A stretch of 64,000 nucleotides of DNA. Source: Qipengyuania sp. SS22 (GTDB taxonomy: Bacteria; Pseudomonadota; Alphaproteobacteria; Sphingomonadales; Sphingomonadaceae). Each line of letters starts with the position of its first letter. Position 1 is the first letter of the stretch. Below the pieces are notes generated by a model. That model ran no database searches. It was given only the letters and a program-made list of their open reading frames with translations, and was not told where the DNA came from. Made by a program: the position numbers and the translations under genes. The stretch is taken from NCBI RefSeq assembly GCF_025736935.1, contig NZ_CP107048.1, forward strand, positions 1,364,001 through 1,428,000, in the 5' to 3' direction. Below, in pieces: positions 43,153-52,076 of the stretch.

Positions 43153-44598
43153 ATGGCCGATGCGACGCCGCCCGAAGACGATGTGATGCTGGCCGATCCG
43201 CCCGTCGAGGAGGCGCGCCCCGACGACCGTATCGACGACGAACGGATGGACGAGGAGAACACGCTCAAGGCGGAGTTCGTCCGCTCGGTCGCCGATGCGC
43301 TTGATGAAGGCGACGGCAAGGCGGTTTACGAGCTGGTCGAGCCGCTCCACCCCGCCGACATTGCCGATCTGCTCGAACTGTTCGAGCGCGAGGAACGCTA
43401 CCAGCTCGCCGCGACGATCACCGACCTGATGACCTCGGACGTGGTCGCCGAGCTCAACGATTACGTCCGCGAGGACATGATGGAAGCGCTGCCGCCCGAG
43501 GCGGTGGCGCAGATCGTCGACCAGCTCGAAACCGACGATGCGGTCCAGCTGATCGAGGATCTCGACGAAGCCGACCAGCGCGCGATCCTTGCCGAGATCG
43601 AGCTGGAAGACCGGATCGCGATCCAGTCCGCGCTCGCCTACCCCGAGGAAACCGCCGGCCGGTTGATGAGCCGCGATTTCGTCGCGGTGCCCGAACATCT
43701 GACCGTCGGCGATCTGATCGATTTCCTGCGCGAAGGCCGCGACCTGCCGGACGAGTTCTTCGAGGTTTTCGTGGTCGACGAGAAGCACCACCCGGTCGGC
43801 ACCTGCGCGCTGAGCTGGGTGATGCGCGCGCCGCGCAGCATTGCGCTCGCCGATGTGATGAAGCGCGACCAGACGCTGATCCCGGTAATGCTCGACCAGG
43901 AAGAGGTCGGGTTGATGTTCCAGAAGTACAACCTCATCAGCGCCGCCGTGGTCGACGAGAACGAGCGGCTGGTCGGCCAGATGACGGTGGACGACGTGGT
44001 CCACATCATTTCCGAAGAAGCGGGCGAAGACGCGCTGCTGATGAGCGGTGCGGGCGAAGGCGACATCAACGAGCCGATCCGCGAAGCCTACTCCGCGCGC
44101 GTGCGCTGGCTGGTCGCCAATCTGGGCACCGCGCTGGTCGCCAGCCTGATCATCGCGCTGTTCGGCGCGGCGATCGAGCAATTGGTCGCGCTGGCGGTGC
44201 TGATGCCGATCGTCGCCAGCATCGGCGGCAATGCGGGCACGCAGACGATGGCGGTGACCGTCCGCGCGATCGCCACCAACCAGCTGACACGCAGCAACAC
44301 GCGCCGCATCCTGATCCGCGAAATGCGCGTGGCCGTGCTCAACGGAGTGACCATCGCGGTGCTGGTTGGATTGGCGACGGGCGTCATCTTCACTCCGCTG
44401 CTGGGCGGCGTGATCGCGCTGGCGATGGTGATCAACGTGGTTACCGCGGGGCTGGCTGGCGTGCTGGTACCGGTCGCCTTCGAACGGCTCGACCAGGATC
44501 CGGCAGTCGCGAGCAGCGTATTCGTGACGATGATCACCGATTCTATGGGTTTCTTCGCCTTCCTCGGCCTCGCCGTGGCCTGCGGGGTCACGGGATAG
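43153..44598 (+). CDS. mgtE: Magnesium transporter MgtE
   Basis: The 481-residue Mg2+ channel has an N-terminal acidic extension and the MgtE N domain (about 40-150, LHPADIADLLELF and repeats ADIADLLE/EALPPEAVAQIVDQLE). A CBS pair (about 155-280) and five transmembrane helices at the C-terminus follow (LGTALVASLIIALFGAAIEQL; MPIVASIGGNAGTQTMAVTVRAIA; ending MITDSMGFFAFLGLAVA). Mg2+ gating through the N/CBS domains is known for the family. ATG 43153 was chosen over an in-frame start 60 nt upstream, which would add an unrelated segment. It is monocistronic, followed by a repeat-containing gap. Confidence 0.95.
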   Translation: MADATPPEDDVMLADPPVEEARPDDRIDDERMDEENTLKAEFVRSVADALDEGDGKAVYELVEPLHPADIADLLELFEREERYQLAATITDLMTSDVVAELNDYVREDMMEALPPEAVAQIVDQLETDDAVQLIEDLDEADQRAILAEIELEDRIAIQSALAYPEETAGRLMSRDFVAVPEHLTVGDLIDFLREGRDLPDEFFEVFVVDEKHHPVGTCALSWVMRAPRSIALADVMKRDQTLIPVMLDQEEVGLMFQKYNLISAAVVDENERLVGQMTVDDVVHIISEEAGEDALLMSGAGEGDINEPIREAYSARVRWLVANLGTALVASLIIALFGAAIEQLVALAVLMPIVASIGGNAGTQTMAVTVRAIATNQLTRSNTRRILIREMRVAVLNGVTIAVLVGLATGVIFTPLLGGVIALAMVINVVTAGLAGVLVPVAFERLDQDPAVASSVFVTMITDSMGFFAFLGLAVACGVTG

Positions 44599-44773
44599 CG
44601 AGCCTACACATGGACCGGGTGTTACACGGTCCAGGGCGAAAAAAGCTGCGGGTGGTTGCTGCGCTGCGAGACCGCGGAAATACGGGAGCTGGAGGGGTAG
44701 AGATGCGCGCACGACCCGCTCCTGCCAGTGGCGGGTCGGTGTAGGAAAGCAGTGAGTTTGCCTCCCCCCATCG

Positions 44774-44867
44774 CGTCACCCCGGACTTGATCCGGGGTCG
44801 GGGCTGCTTGGCTTCGCGCGCACCCGGTGAAACGAAGCACCGGCCCCGGATCAAGTCCGGGGCGACG
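44774..44867. repeat. Pair of inverted CCCCGGA..TCCGGGG palindromes
   Basis: Two 19-bp near-palindromes, 44779-44797 and 44844-44862, are reverse complements of one another, with flanking CGTCA/CGACG extended with one mismatch. The arrangement is a large hairpin with each arm also self-complementary. It fills the 336-bp gap after mgtE (44599-44934). The same gap also has a TGGACCG-N9-CGGTCCA hairpin at 44611-44633 without a T run. Nothing coding was seen in the gap. Confidence 0.8.
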
Positions 44868-44934
44868 TTTCAGGAAACATCGTCCGCTATCCCGCATGGT
44901 TGAGATATGGGGACGAAGCGCTACATCACCCCCA

Positions 44935-45324
44935 ATGCCGCTCAATCTGACCAAGATCGCCTTCGGTGCGCAAACCTATGCCGATATCGAGAACTGGTAT
45001 GCCGCGCGGCGCAGTCCCAATTTGACCACGCGCTATCGCCCGACCAAGTGGGAGCAGTGCATCGGCGGATCGCTGTTCTGGATCCACCAGCATGCGATCG
45101 TCGCGCGCAGCGAGATCCTTGGCTTCAGCGAAACCCCCGACGGGCGCTGGTCGATCGATCTCAAGCCCGAACTGGTCCGCGTCCACCCGCGCCCCAAACG
45201 CGCGCACCAGGGCTGGCGCTATCTCAAGGGCGAGGTTCCGCGCGATCTGGCGCCGGGCGAAGACATTGGCGATGCGCTGCCCGGCAAGCTGGCGGGCAAG
45301 CTCGAACGGCTCGGATTGATCTGA
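44935..45324 (+). CDS. DUF1489 family protein
   Basis: The 129-residue protein matches the alphaproteobacterial DUF1489 family through LTTRYRPTKWEQCIGGSLFWIHQHAIVARSEILGF-type sequence and KRAHQGWRYLKGE near the C-terminus. Function is unknown; it has no signal peptide or membrane segment. ATG 44935 (MPLNLTKIAFGAQTY) matches the family start. The opening frame further upstream runs through the repeat region and was rejected. Confidence 0.85.
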   Translation: MPLNLTKIAFGAQTYADIENWYAARRSPNLTTRYRPTKWEQCIGGSLFWIHQHAIVARSEILGFSETPDGRWSIDLKPELVRVHPRPKRAHQGWRYLKGEVPRDLAPGEDIGDALPGKLAGKLERLGLI

Positions 45325-45392
45325 CCGCACGGCGGCGCAAAATGGAACATCCGGGCGGGCCAGCCCGTTGGTAGGGTAAAGGAGAAACACTT

Positions 45393-45635
45393 ATGCCCGA
45401 ACGCCAATCGCTTCACCCCGACAACGAAATGATCGCCGAGATGACCGAAAACGCGACCCCGTCGCAGCAAGGTTCCTCCGGCGGCGAAGTGAACCGCCAG
45501 GTCGGCAAGCGCGGCGAGTTGAACAGCGCGACCGATCCCGACAATCGCGAGCCCGAAACGGGTTCGGACAATCCCGCGCAGGATGCGCAGAAGGGCGACA
45601 AGACGCTTGCCGCCATGCAGGATTCGCGCGGCTGA
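45393..45635 (+). CDS. Small hydrophilic, probably disordered protein
   Basis: The 80-residue product is rich in Asn, Asp, Glu, Gln, Ser and Gly with no hydrophobic core. Phrases such as GGEVNRQVGKRGEL and ATDPDNREPETGSDNPAQDAQKGDK look unfolded, resembling small stress-related hydrophilic proteins. A good AAGGAG site lies 8 nt before the ATG and a strong hairpin terminator follows, so it is very likely expressed. I do not recognise a family. Confidence 0.7.
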   Translation: MPERQSLHPDNEMIAEMTENATPSQQGSSGGEVNRQVGKRGELNSATDPDNREPETGSDNPAQDAQKGDKTLAAMQDSRG

Positions 45636-45661
45636 CCCCACGCCCGCAATCGATAACGCAG

Positions 45662-45688
45662 CGCCCCGCCCTCACCGGCGGGGCGTTT
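45662..45688. terminator. Intrinsic terminator between the small protein and frnE
   Basis: CGCCCCGCC (45662-45670) pairs perfectly with GGCGGGGCG (45677-45685) around a CTCACC loop, followed by TTTGCGTT on the + strand. It sits between convergent genes and may serve the rightward one best. Confidence 0.75.
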
Positions 45689-45692
45689 GCGT

Positions 45693-46376
45693 TCAGGCCG
45701 CGGTTTTCTCCGCCACGCGGCGCAATGCGTCGGCATAGGCTTCGGGCGGCTGCGCGCCCGGGATCATGAACTTGTTTTCCACGATCATCGCGGGGACGCC
45801 GGTGATGTTGAAATCCCACGCCGCCTGTTCCTCGGAGCGGACCTTGTGCGCGAACTCCTCGCTTGCCAGCGCGGCTTCGGCTGCCGCGCGGTCGAGGCCG
45901 ACGCTGTCCGCCACGTCGAGCAGTACCGCATGGTCGCCGATCTGGCGCCTCCGGTTGAAATGCGCTTCGAACAAAGCAAGCTTCAATTCGGTCTGCTTCT
46001 CGGGGCCGTGCGCCTCGCCCGCCCAGGTCAGCAGCTTGTGCGCATCGAAGGTGTTCCACATCCACCGCGGCGGTTCGGGATCGTCGCCCTGGTAATCGAG
46101 CGATACGCCAGCATTTTGCGCGGCTTCGCGCATACGCCCCTGCACCGCCTTCGACTGGTCGGGGGTCGAGCCATATTTGCGCGCGATATGCGCGGTGCTT
46201 TCCTCGCCCTCGGGCGGCATGTCGGGATTGAGTTCGAAGGCATGCCAGCGGATATCCGCCTCGATCTCGCCCTCGAGCTGGGCGAGGCCCTTTTGCAGGC
46301 TGCCCCAGCCGACGAGGCACCAGGGGCACATGACATCGGACCAGATATCGATCCGCAAGGTTCTGGGTTCGCTCAT
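45693..46376 (-). CDS. DsbA-family FrnE-like oxidoreductase
   Basis: The 227-residue cytosolic thioredoxin-fold protein is of the FrnE/2-hydroxychromene-isomerase-like DsbA group. The redox motif is CPWC at 17-20 (IWSDVMCPWCLVG). The helical insert and the late cis-proline segment ITGVPAMIVENKFMIPGAQ are as expected. There is no signal peptide. It starts by ATGA overlap with the nudC stop at 46373-46376, so the pair is co-translated. Confidence 0.9.
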   Translation of the reverse strand: MSEPRTLRIDIWSDVMCPWCLVGWGSLQKGLAQLEGEIEADIRWHAFELNPDMPPEGEESTAHIARKYGSTPDQSKAVQGRMREAAQNAGVSLDYQGDDPEPPRWMWNTFDAHKLLTWAGEAHGPEKQTELKLALFEAHFNRRRQIGDHAVLLDVADSVGLDRAAAEAALASEEFAHKVRSEEQAAWDFNITGVPAMIVENKFMIPGAQPPEAYADALRRVAEKTAA

Positions 46377-47230
46377 CTTTCCATCCACCACTGTATCAGG
46401 TGATGCGCTATAGCATGCGGCGGCGGGGCGACGAAGGGGCCGTTCCCTTCCAGCGCCGCGCCGACCTGCTCGCGCGTGAAAAACTCGACTTCGGCCATCT
46501 CGGTCTCGTCGATCGTCAGCTCGTCGCTGTCGGCATGGCTGTGGCAGCCGATCATCAGCTGGCTGGGGAATGGCCATGGCTGGCTGGCGACATAGGTCAC
46601 GTCGCGCACCCGCACCCCGGCTTCTTCCAGCACTTCGCGCGCGACGCCTTCCTCGATACTTTCGCCCGGCTCGACAAAGCCCGCGAGCGCGGAGAAACGC
46701 CCTTCGGGCCAGCCGAGGCCGCGCCCCAGCATCAGCCGGCCTTCATGCTCGACCAGCATGATCGTGACCGGGTCGGTGCGCGGGAAATGGCTGGCTTCGC
46801 AGGCGGTGCAATTGCGCTGCCAGCCGCCCTTGGCGAGCTTGGTATCGCCGCCGCACTGCGCGCAGAAACGGTGCCGCGCATGCCAGTCGGCCAGGCTGCG
46901 CGCGCCGCCATAGAGCGCCAGATCGTCGGGTTGCAGCGTCGACATCAGCGACCACAATTGCGGGTTGGCCATGCGCGGAGTGGCATCGCCGCGCGGCGGG
47001 ACTGCGGCGAAACAGGCCTTGCCGTCATCCAGCCCGAGGAAGCACAATTCGGCATCTTCGGGCACGTCAGCCAATGTGCCCCAGACCAGCCGGTTGGCAT
47101 CGTCGAGCGAGGGCATCAGCCCGTCGAGCGCGAGCACACGGGCCTTCCAGTTCATATAGCCGGCGAGCCGTTCGGGATCGGCGCGGACGTGATCGGCGCG
47201 GTCGAGGCGCGAGCCGGTGAAGGAAAGCAC
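46373..47230 (-). CDS. nudC: NAD(+) diphosphatase NudC
   Basis: The 285-residue Nudix hydrolase cleaves NAD(H) and also removes NAD caps from RNA. It has a middle zinc ribbon (CAQCGG, then CTAC), a Nudix box GFVEPGESIEEGVAREVLEEAG-type, and the NudC-specific SQPWPFPSQLM motif. The start is GTG 47230. It is downstream of the serine hydrolase gene by 3 nt and coupled to frnE, suggesting a three-gene leftward run. Confidence 0.93.
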   Translation of the reverse strand: MLSFTGSRLDRADHVRADPERLAGYMNWKARVLALDGLMPSLDDANRLVWGTLADVPEDAELCFLGLDDGKACFAAVPPRGDATPRMANPQLWSLMSTLQPDDLALYGGARSLADWHARHRFCAQCGGDTKLAKGGWQRNCTACEASHFPRTDPVTIMLVEHEGRLMLGRGLGWPEGRFSALAGFVEPGESIEEGVAREVLEEAGVRVRDVTYVASQPWPFPSQLMIGCHSHADSDELTIDETEMAEVEFFTREQVGAALEGNGPFVAPPPHAIAHHLIQWWMER

Positions 47231-47233
47231 GTG

Positions 47234-48544
47234 TTAGCCCTTCGCCCCCTGCATCGCAGCCAGATCGCTCACCACCGCCTTGGGGAAGCCCTCGTGGATC
47301 GGATAGGCTTCGGACGGCATGTACTGGGTCATCAGATTGGCGCGCAGTCCCGCCTTGTAATTGACGAAAGCGACCGTGCCCGCGGCCCCGCCCCAGCCAT
47401 ACGAGCCATCGCTCACGCGGCCACCGGCACCAAAGCCCTGGCCTTCGATCCAGGTGCCTTCGGTGGTGGCGGTGTCGGGCAGCAGGTTCGACGTGCCCAC
47501 GCGCACCGCCAGTTCGCCCATCACGCGCTTACCTTCGATCACGCCGTAGCCGAGCAGCATCTGGAGGAAGCGGTCGTAATCGCGCGGGCTCGACACCAGC
47601 CCCGCGCCGCCGAAGGGGAACGGTGGCTTGTCGAGATAGATCGACGCCTTGGCCGGATCCATCGGGATCGGGGTACCATTCATGATGCCGTAATTGGTAG
47701 TGAAGCGCCCGACTTCGCTTTCGGGGACGGTGAACCAGGTGCTGGTCATGCCCGTGGGTTCGAAGATCCGCTTACGCAGGAATTCGTCGAACGCCATGCC
47801 CGAGGCGACTTCGATCACGCGGCCCATCAGGTCGAGGCCGACCGAATAGCTCCACTTGCTGCCCGGCTGCAGCACCAGCGGCAGCGTGGCGAGCCGGTCG
47901 GCGAAGACATCGAGCCCCTCGACCGGGGTTGCGCGGCCGATACCGGGGATCGGGATGCGGCTGACCTGTCCGGGGATCAGCCCCTGGTCGGCATAGGCCT
48001 TGGTGATCGGCCCCTTCTGGACGATGCCATAGCCAAGCCCCGCGGTATGCGTGAGCAATTGGCGCACGGTGATCGGGCGTTCCGCCGGGACGACATCGGT
48101 GACCGACCCGTCATAGGTCTTCTGCACCTGCATGTTGGCATAGGCGGGGAGCAGTTCGGCAATCGGCTGGTCGAGCCGCAGCCGGCCATCATCGATCAGC
48201 ATCATCGCGGCCATGCCGGTGATCGGCTTGGTCATCGAATAGATTCGGTAGAGACTGTCGGCATCGGCCTTGGCCGGGCCGCCCAGCGCGAGCGTGCCGC
48301 GGGCGATATATTGCGGATCGCGCGTGCCCCAGCCGAGCGTCGCGACCATGTTCGCCACCTTGCGCTCCGACACGTATTTGTCGACCATCGCGGTGACGGC
48401 CTGCCAGTTCGCCGCGCCGCCCTGCGCCAGCGCCATGCGGCCCATCGGATTGCCCGCCAGCGCCGCGCCGGCAGTAAGCCACGCACCCCCGCGCAGCAGC
48501 GCACGGCGGGAGACCTGGGGGGTGTCGAACTCGCGAAAGGCCAT
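47234..48544 (-). CDS. Exported serine hydrolase, beta-lactamase/esterase (class C-like) family
   Basis: The 436-residue protein has a twin-arginine signal (SRRALLRGGAWLTAGAALAG) and a serine beta-lactamase-fold domain with the SxxK motif SMTK (S103, K106), then a YSVGLDLMG Tyr motif. Such proteins are more often esterases or D-amino-acid peptidases than true beta-lactamases. The late HTG/KTG-type box is not obvious; GWGGAAGTVAFVNY occupies that region. No ampR-like regulator is nearby. Confidence 0.85.
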   Translation of the reverse strand: MAFREFDTPQVSRRALLRGGAWLTAGAALAGNPMGRMALAQGGAANWQAVTAMVDKYVSERKVANMVATLGWGTRDPQYIARGTLALGGPAKADADSLYRIYSMTKPITGMAAMMLIDDGRLRLDQPIAELLPAYANMQVQKTYDGSVTDVVPAERPITVRQLLTHTAGLGYGIVQKGPITKAYADQGLIPGQVSRIPIPGIGRATPVEGLDVFADRLATLPLVLQPGSKWSYSVGLDLMGRVIEVASGMAFDEFLRKRIFEPTGMTSTWFTVPESEVGRFTTNYGIMNGTPIPMDPAKASIYLDKPPFPFGGAGLVSSPRDYDRFLQMLLGYGVIEGKRVMGELAVRVGTSNLLPDTATTEGTWIEGQGFGAGGRVSDGSYGWGGAAGTVAFVNYKAGLRANLMTQYMPSEAYPIHEGFPKAVVSDLAAMQGAKG

Positions 48545-48655
48545 GCGTATCTCTCCGTATCAATATTTGCGCGCGTTTGTGCGGGACGCACACGGGAGCG
48601 TCAATTGCGAATCGAAACGCTTGTCAAAGCACGGTGTCCTATCTATGTAGGACAC

Positions 48656-48877
48656 ATGCTCAACATCCTCTCCATCCTGTTCGGGATCGTCTCGCTCGTG
48701 ATCGTCATTCCGGCGACCATTCCGCTGCTCGGCTGGGCCAACTGGTTCGCGCTGCCGCTGATCGTGGTGGGCCTATTGGTGGGTCAGATGTCGTCGAGCA
48801 ATGGTGGGCGCAATTTCTGCCTCGTCGTGCTGCTGATCGCGGCGATCCGTCTGTCGCTGGGCGGCGGGATTATCTAA
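48656..48877 (+). CDS. Small two-helix membrane protein
   Basis: The 73-residue protein consists mostly of two or three hydrophobic segments (ILSILFGIVSLVIVIPATIP; WFALPLIVVGLLVG; CLVVLLIAAIRL). It resembles small inner-membrane proteins of unknown function common in sphingomonads. ATG 48656 was chosen because the sequence becomes hydrophobic immediately. Its stop codon overlaps the stop of convergent mutY (48874-48877). Confidence 0.7.
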   Translation: MLNILSILFGIVSLVIVIPATIPLLGWANWFALPLIVVGLLVGQMSSSNGGRNFCLVVLLIAAIRLSLGGGII

Positions 48878-49908
48878 CCCACCAGCGCCAGCCGCGCGGC
48901 CTTGGCGAACAATGTCGGCAGCCCCGCTTCGTCGAGGCGGTCGAGCGGCCACCATTCGCCGCTGCCCCCGACCGCCGGCGCATCGCGCTGGATGTGTACC
49001 GACAGTTCGAGCGAGAAATGCGTGAAGGTGTGCCGCACCATTCCCGCGCTTTCCCACACGCCCTGGAGCGGCGCTTCGCCCGATCCGTCGCCGCGCGCGC
49101 TCCAGCCGTCATCGGGTAGCGCACGCATCCCGCCGAGCATGCCCGTGCCCGCGCGTTTGACCAGCCACACCGCCCCCTCGCGCTCGATCCAATAAGCGTG
49201 CCCCTGTCGCAGCGGCTTGGGTTTCTTCGCTGCCTTGACCGGCAGCCGTGCCGGATCGCCCGCCGCGCGGCCCCGGCAGGCCTGGCTGAGCGGACACAGC
49301 AGGCATTTGGGATCGCGCGAGGTGCAGATCGTCGCCCCGAGATCCATCATCGCCTGCGCGAAATCGCCCGCGCGGTCATCGGGGGTGATGGCATCGGCGG
49401 CGGTGCGGATCGGCTTGCGCGCACCGGGCAGCGGCGCCTCGATCGCGAATAGCCGCGCGACCACGCGCTCGACATTGGCATCGACCACCACCGCGCGCTG
49501 GCCGAAAGCGATCGCGGCAACCGCCGCGGCGGTATAGGCGCCCAGCCCGGGCAATTCGCGCAGGTCGGCTTCGGTCTGCGGAAACCCGCCACGCTGCGCC
49601 ACCGCGCGTGCGCATTTCACCAGATTGCGCGCGCGCGAATAATAGCCCAGCCCCGCCCACGCCGCCATGACGTCTTCCTCGGGCGCGGCGGCAAGTGTCT
49701 CGACCGTCGGCCAGCGCGTGGTGAAGGCGTCGAAATAGGGTTTCACCGCCGCCACCGTGGTCTGCTGCAGCATCACTTCGGACAGCCACACGCGATAGGG
49801 CCAGCTGCCATCGGCGGGGCGCGGCGCACCGGGCCGCGCGCGCCACGGCAGGTCGCGCGCATGCGCATCGTACCAGTCGAGCAGGGTTTCGGAGACAGTA
49901 GCGGCCAC
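48874..49908 (-). CDS. mutY: A/G-specific adenine DNA glycosylase
   Basis: Base-excision repair enzyme that removes adenine opposite 8-oxoguanine. The 344-residue protein has the helix-hairpin-helix LPGLGAYTAAAVAAIAF, catalytic region WLSEVMLQQTTVAAV, and the four-cysteine cluster motif CTSRDPKCLLCPLSQAC. The C-terminal MutT-like domain recognises 8-oxoG. The start is GTG 49908. It is divergent from the DciA-like gene with only 14 bp between start codons, so their promoters must overlap the coding ends. Confidence 0.95.
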   Translation of the reverse strand: MAATVSETLLDWYDAHARDLPWRARPGAPRPADGSWPYRVWLSEVMLQQTTVAAVKPYFDAFTTRWPTVETLAAAPEEDVMAAWAGLGYYSRARNLVKCARAVAQRGGFPQTEADLRELPGLGAYTAAAVAAIAFGQRAVVVDANVERVVARLFAIEAPLPGARKPIRTAADAITPDDRAGDFAQAMMDLGATICTSRDPKCLLCPLSQACRGRAAGDPARLPVKAAKKPKPLRQGHAYWIEREGAVWLVKRAGTGMLGGMRALPDDGWSARGDGSGEAPLQGVWESAGMVRHTFTHFSLELSVHIQRDAPAVGGSGEWWPLDRLDEAGLPTLFAKAARLALVG

Positions 49909-49922
49909 GGCGCGCTTATGGC

Positions 49923-50495
49923 ATGAGCTTTCGCACCATGGGAAGCGACACCACCAGATCCGGCACGCCGGGCCCGAACAAGGGCGCCAGCCGCCGCCAA
50001 TATTCCCGCCCGCGCGGGGGCGGGGCCAAGCCGATCAGCGATTTGATGCCGCAAATCGGGCGCAGTGCCTTCCGCCGCTTCGGCTTCGTCCAGAGCTCGG
50101 TGGTCAGCCGCTGGCCCGAGATCGTCGGCCCGACCCACGCGCGCGTCTGCACGCCCGAGATGATCCGCTTCCCCCCCGGCGAGAAAGCCGAGGGGATCAT
50201 GCATCTGGTGGTCAAACCCGCGCATGCGCCGCTGGTGCAGCAGGTGCTGCCCGAGATCATCGAGCGGGTGAACCGCTTCTTCGGCTATCGCGCGGTGGCG
50301 CGGATCAAGCTGCGGCAAGGCGAGGTTAAGCCGCCGCCCGACAGGGAAAAACCCAAGGCGCCGCCGTCGCTCAAGCCCATTCCGATGGAATTGGGCGACA
50401 GCTTGCGTGATATCGGCGACCCCGAACTGCGGACCGTGCTCGAATCGCTGGCGCGCAGCATGGGGTCGCAAGAGAATGGGAATGAGGACACGTGA
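49923..50495 (+). CDS. DUF721 (DciA-like) protein
   Basis: The 190-residue protein has a DUF721 domain (about 40-130: FRRFGFVQSSVVSRWPEIVGP, then EGIMHLVVKPAHAPLVQQVLPEIIERVNRFFGY) with a proline/lysine-rich C-terminal tail. DUF721 proteins include DciA, the ancestral loader of the replicative helicase DnaB in most bacteria lacking dnaC/dnaI. That role is possible here but not shown. ATG 49923 has no clear Shine-Dalgarno; ATG 49938 is an alternative. It overlaps the next gene as GTGA. Confidence 0.82.
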   Translation: MSFRTMGSDTTRSGTPGPNKGASRRQYSRPRGGGAKPISDLMPQIGRSAFRRFGFVQSSVVSRWPEIVGPTHARVCTPEMIRFPPGEKAEGIMHLVVKPAHAPLVQQVLPEIIERVNRFFGYRAVARIKLRQGEVKPPPDREKPKAPPSLKPIPMELGDSLRDIGDPELRTVLESLARSMGSQENGNEDT

Positions 50496-51199
50496 CGAAG
50501 AAAAAGCTGACATTGGCCGCGCTGGCGCTGGCCGGGGCCGGAACGCTGGCGATTACCGCGAGCGCGCAGGAACGGCTGATCCTGCCGGGCGGCAATTGGG
50601 CGGGCATGCTCGACCGGACCGATGGCGGGCACCGCTTCGGCAATCCCGCCGCCGAGACCAAGCTGGTCGAATTCATGAGCTACACCTGCTCGCATTGCGC
50701 GCATTTCGCGCGGCAGGGCGATGGCGCGCTCAAGCTGGCTTATGTCCCCACCGGCAAGATCAGCTATGAAATCCGCCATCTGATCCGCGACCCGGTCGAT
50801 CTGACCGCAGCGCTGCTCACGCATTGCGGCGATCCGAAGAAATTCGGCCGCAATCACGAAGCGATCACCTATCGCTATGACGAATGGATCGAAAAGGCGC
50901 GCACCGCGACGCAGGCCCAGAAATCGCGCTGGCAGTTCGGCTCGCTTTCGGCGCGCTTGCAGGCGATCGCCAGCGATCTCGATTTCTACGACATCATGGA
51001 AACGCGCGGCTATTCGCGCACCGAGATGAACCGCTGCCTGTCGGACGAGGCCAAGGCCAATGCGATGGCCGACCGGTCCGCCGCCGATGCCGAACACTAT
51101 GGCATCACCAGCACGCCCAGCTTCGTGCTCGACGGCAAGCTGCTCGAGGGCACACATGACTGGCCCGCGCTCGAAAAGCAGCTCAAGGACGCCATCTGA
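50492..51199 (+). CDS. Periplasmic DsbA-family thiol oxidoreductase, paralogue 1
   Basis: The 235-residue secreted thioredoxin-fold protein has a signal peptide ending near ITASAQ, redox motif CSHC (C66, C69) in FMSYTCSHCAHF, and the cis-Pro loop ITSTPSFVLDGK. This is the DsbA/DsbG-like group common upstream of smc in alphaproteobacteria. The start is GTG 50492 with GAGG 5 nt upstream, overlapping the DciA-like gene. A second paralogue follows 109 nt downstream. Confidence 0.9.
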   Translation: MTKKKLTLAALALAGAGTLAITASAQERLILPGGNWAGMLDRTDGGHRFGNPAAETKLVEFMSYTCSHCAHFARQGDGALKLAYVPTGKISYEIRHLIRDPVDLTAALLTHCGDPKKFGRNHEAITYRYDEWIEKARTATQAQKSRWQFGSLSARLQAIASDLDFYDIMETRGYSRTEMNRCLSDEAKANAMADRSAADAEHYGITSTPSFVLDGKLLEGTHDWPALEKQLKDAI

Positions 51200-51308
51200 C
51201 CGCAAGCGAACCGGTTTTCGGGGGAAAGCCCTGTGGATACGCCTGCCCCCGCCTTTTCACGGCTGCACCCCCGGGCCTAGCCTCTCCAGTCCAGACACGA
51301 GGATATTC

Positions 51309-52049
51309 ATGACCAAGACCCTGCGTTTCGCCCTTGCCGCCCCGCTCGCCCTGGCGCTCGCCGCCTGTGGGTCGTCGGCCGAGGAAACCGGCGACATCGA
51401 AAGCGAAGCGATCGCCGCCATTCCCGCGCCCGAGGGCAGCGAATGGCGCACCACCGCGGTCATGACCGAAGACGGCGGCACGCTGGTCGGCAACCCCGAC
51501 GCGCCGCTCAAGCTGATCGAATACGGCTCGCTCACCTGCGGCACCTGCGCGCGCTTCTCGATGGAGGGCGCCGAACCGCTGATGGAATATGTCGATAGCG
51601 GCGTGGTCAGCTTCGAACTGCGCCAGTTCGCGATCCACGGGCCGATCGACCTGATGCTGGGCCGGTTGACGCAATGCGGCCCCGCCACCGCGGTCATCCC
51701 GCTGTCGGACCAGGTGTGGGGCAATTTCGAAAGCATCATGGAACCGGTCCAGACCAACCGGGGCGCCTTCGAATCCGCGATGCAGCGCCCTATGGAAGAA
51801 CGCTTCGTGGTCGCCGCCGAACAGCTCGGCTATCTCGATTTCTTCGCCGCGCGCGGGATCAGCGAAGACCAGGGCCGCCAGTGCCTGGCCGATGTCGCCA
51901 AGCTCGAGGAACAGGCCGATTACACGCAGCGCTACAGCCAGGAATACAACATCACGGGCACGCCGACCTTCAAGCTGAATGGCCGCGACGTCGATGCCAA
52001 CACCTGGGCGGCGCTCGAACCCATCCTCCAGCGCGCCGGCGCCAGGTAA
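51309..52049 (+). CDS. DsbA-family thiol oxidoreductase lipoprotein, paralogue 2
   Basis: The 246-residue protein has a lipoprotein signal (lipobox LAAC, C20), a linker and a thioredoxin-fold domain with CGTC (C77, C80) and the cis-Pro loop ITGTPTFKLNGRDV. It is related to the preceding gene but has a different redox dipeptide and is predicted to be membrane-anchored. ATG 51309 was chosen because it opens the signal sequence. It lies 27 nt upstream of smc. Confidence 0.9.
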   Translation: MTKTLRFALAAPLALALAACGSSAEETGDIESEAIAAIPAPEGSEWRTTAVMTEDGGTLVGNPDAPLKLIEYGSLTCGTCARFSMEGAEPLMEYVDSGVVSFELRQFAIHGPIDLMLGRLTQCGPATAVIPLSDQVWGNFESIMEPVQTNRGAFESAMQRPMEERFVVAAEQLGYLDFFAARGISEDQGRQCLADVAKLEEQADYTQRYSQEYNITGTPTFKLNGRDVDANTWAALEPILQRAGAR

Positions 52050-52076
52050 GTCCGGCGCCGGGGGGACAGGACGACG

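Noticed and set aside
44611..44633. TGGACCG/CGGTCCA hairpin after mgtE as a terminator
   Set aside because: A 7-bp stem followed by GGGCGAAAAAA on the coding strand; no U-tract, so not called as a terminator.
42721..44712. 663-codon minus-strand frame over mgtE
   Set aside because: Antisense to mgtE, with low-complexity Asp/His/Arg/Gln sequence and no domain.
46400..48877. 825-codon + strand frame over nudC and the serine hydrolase
   Set aside because: Only its last ~73 codons, a hydrophobic segment after the hydrolase gene, look like a real protein. The rest is antisense shadow.
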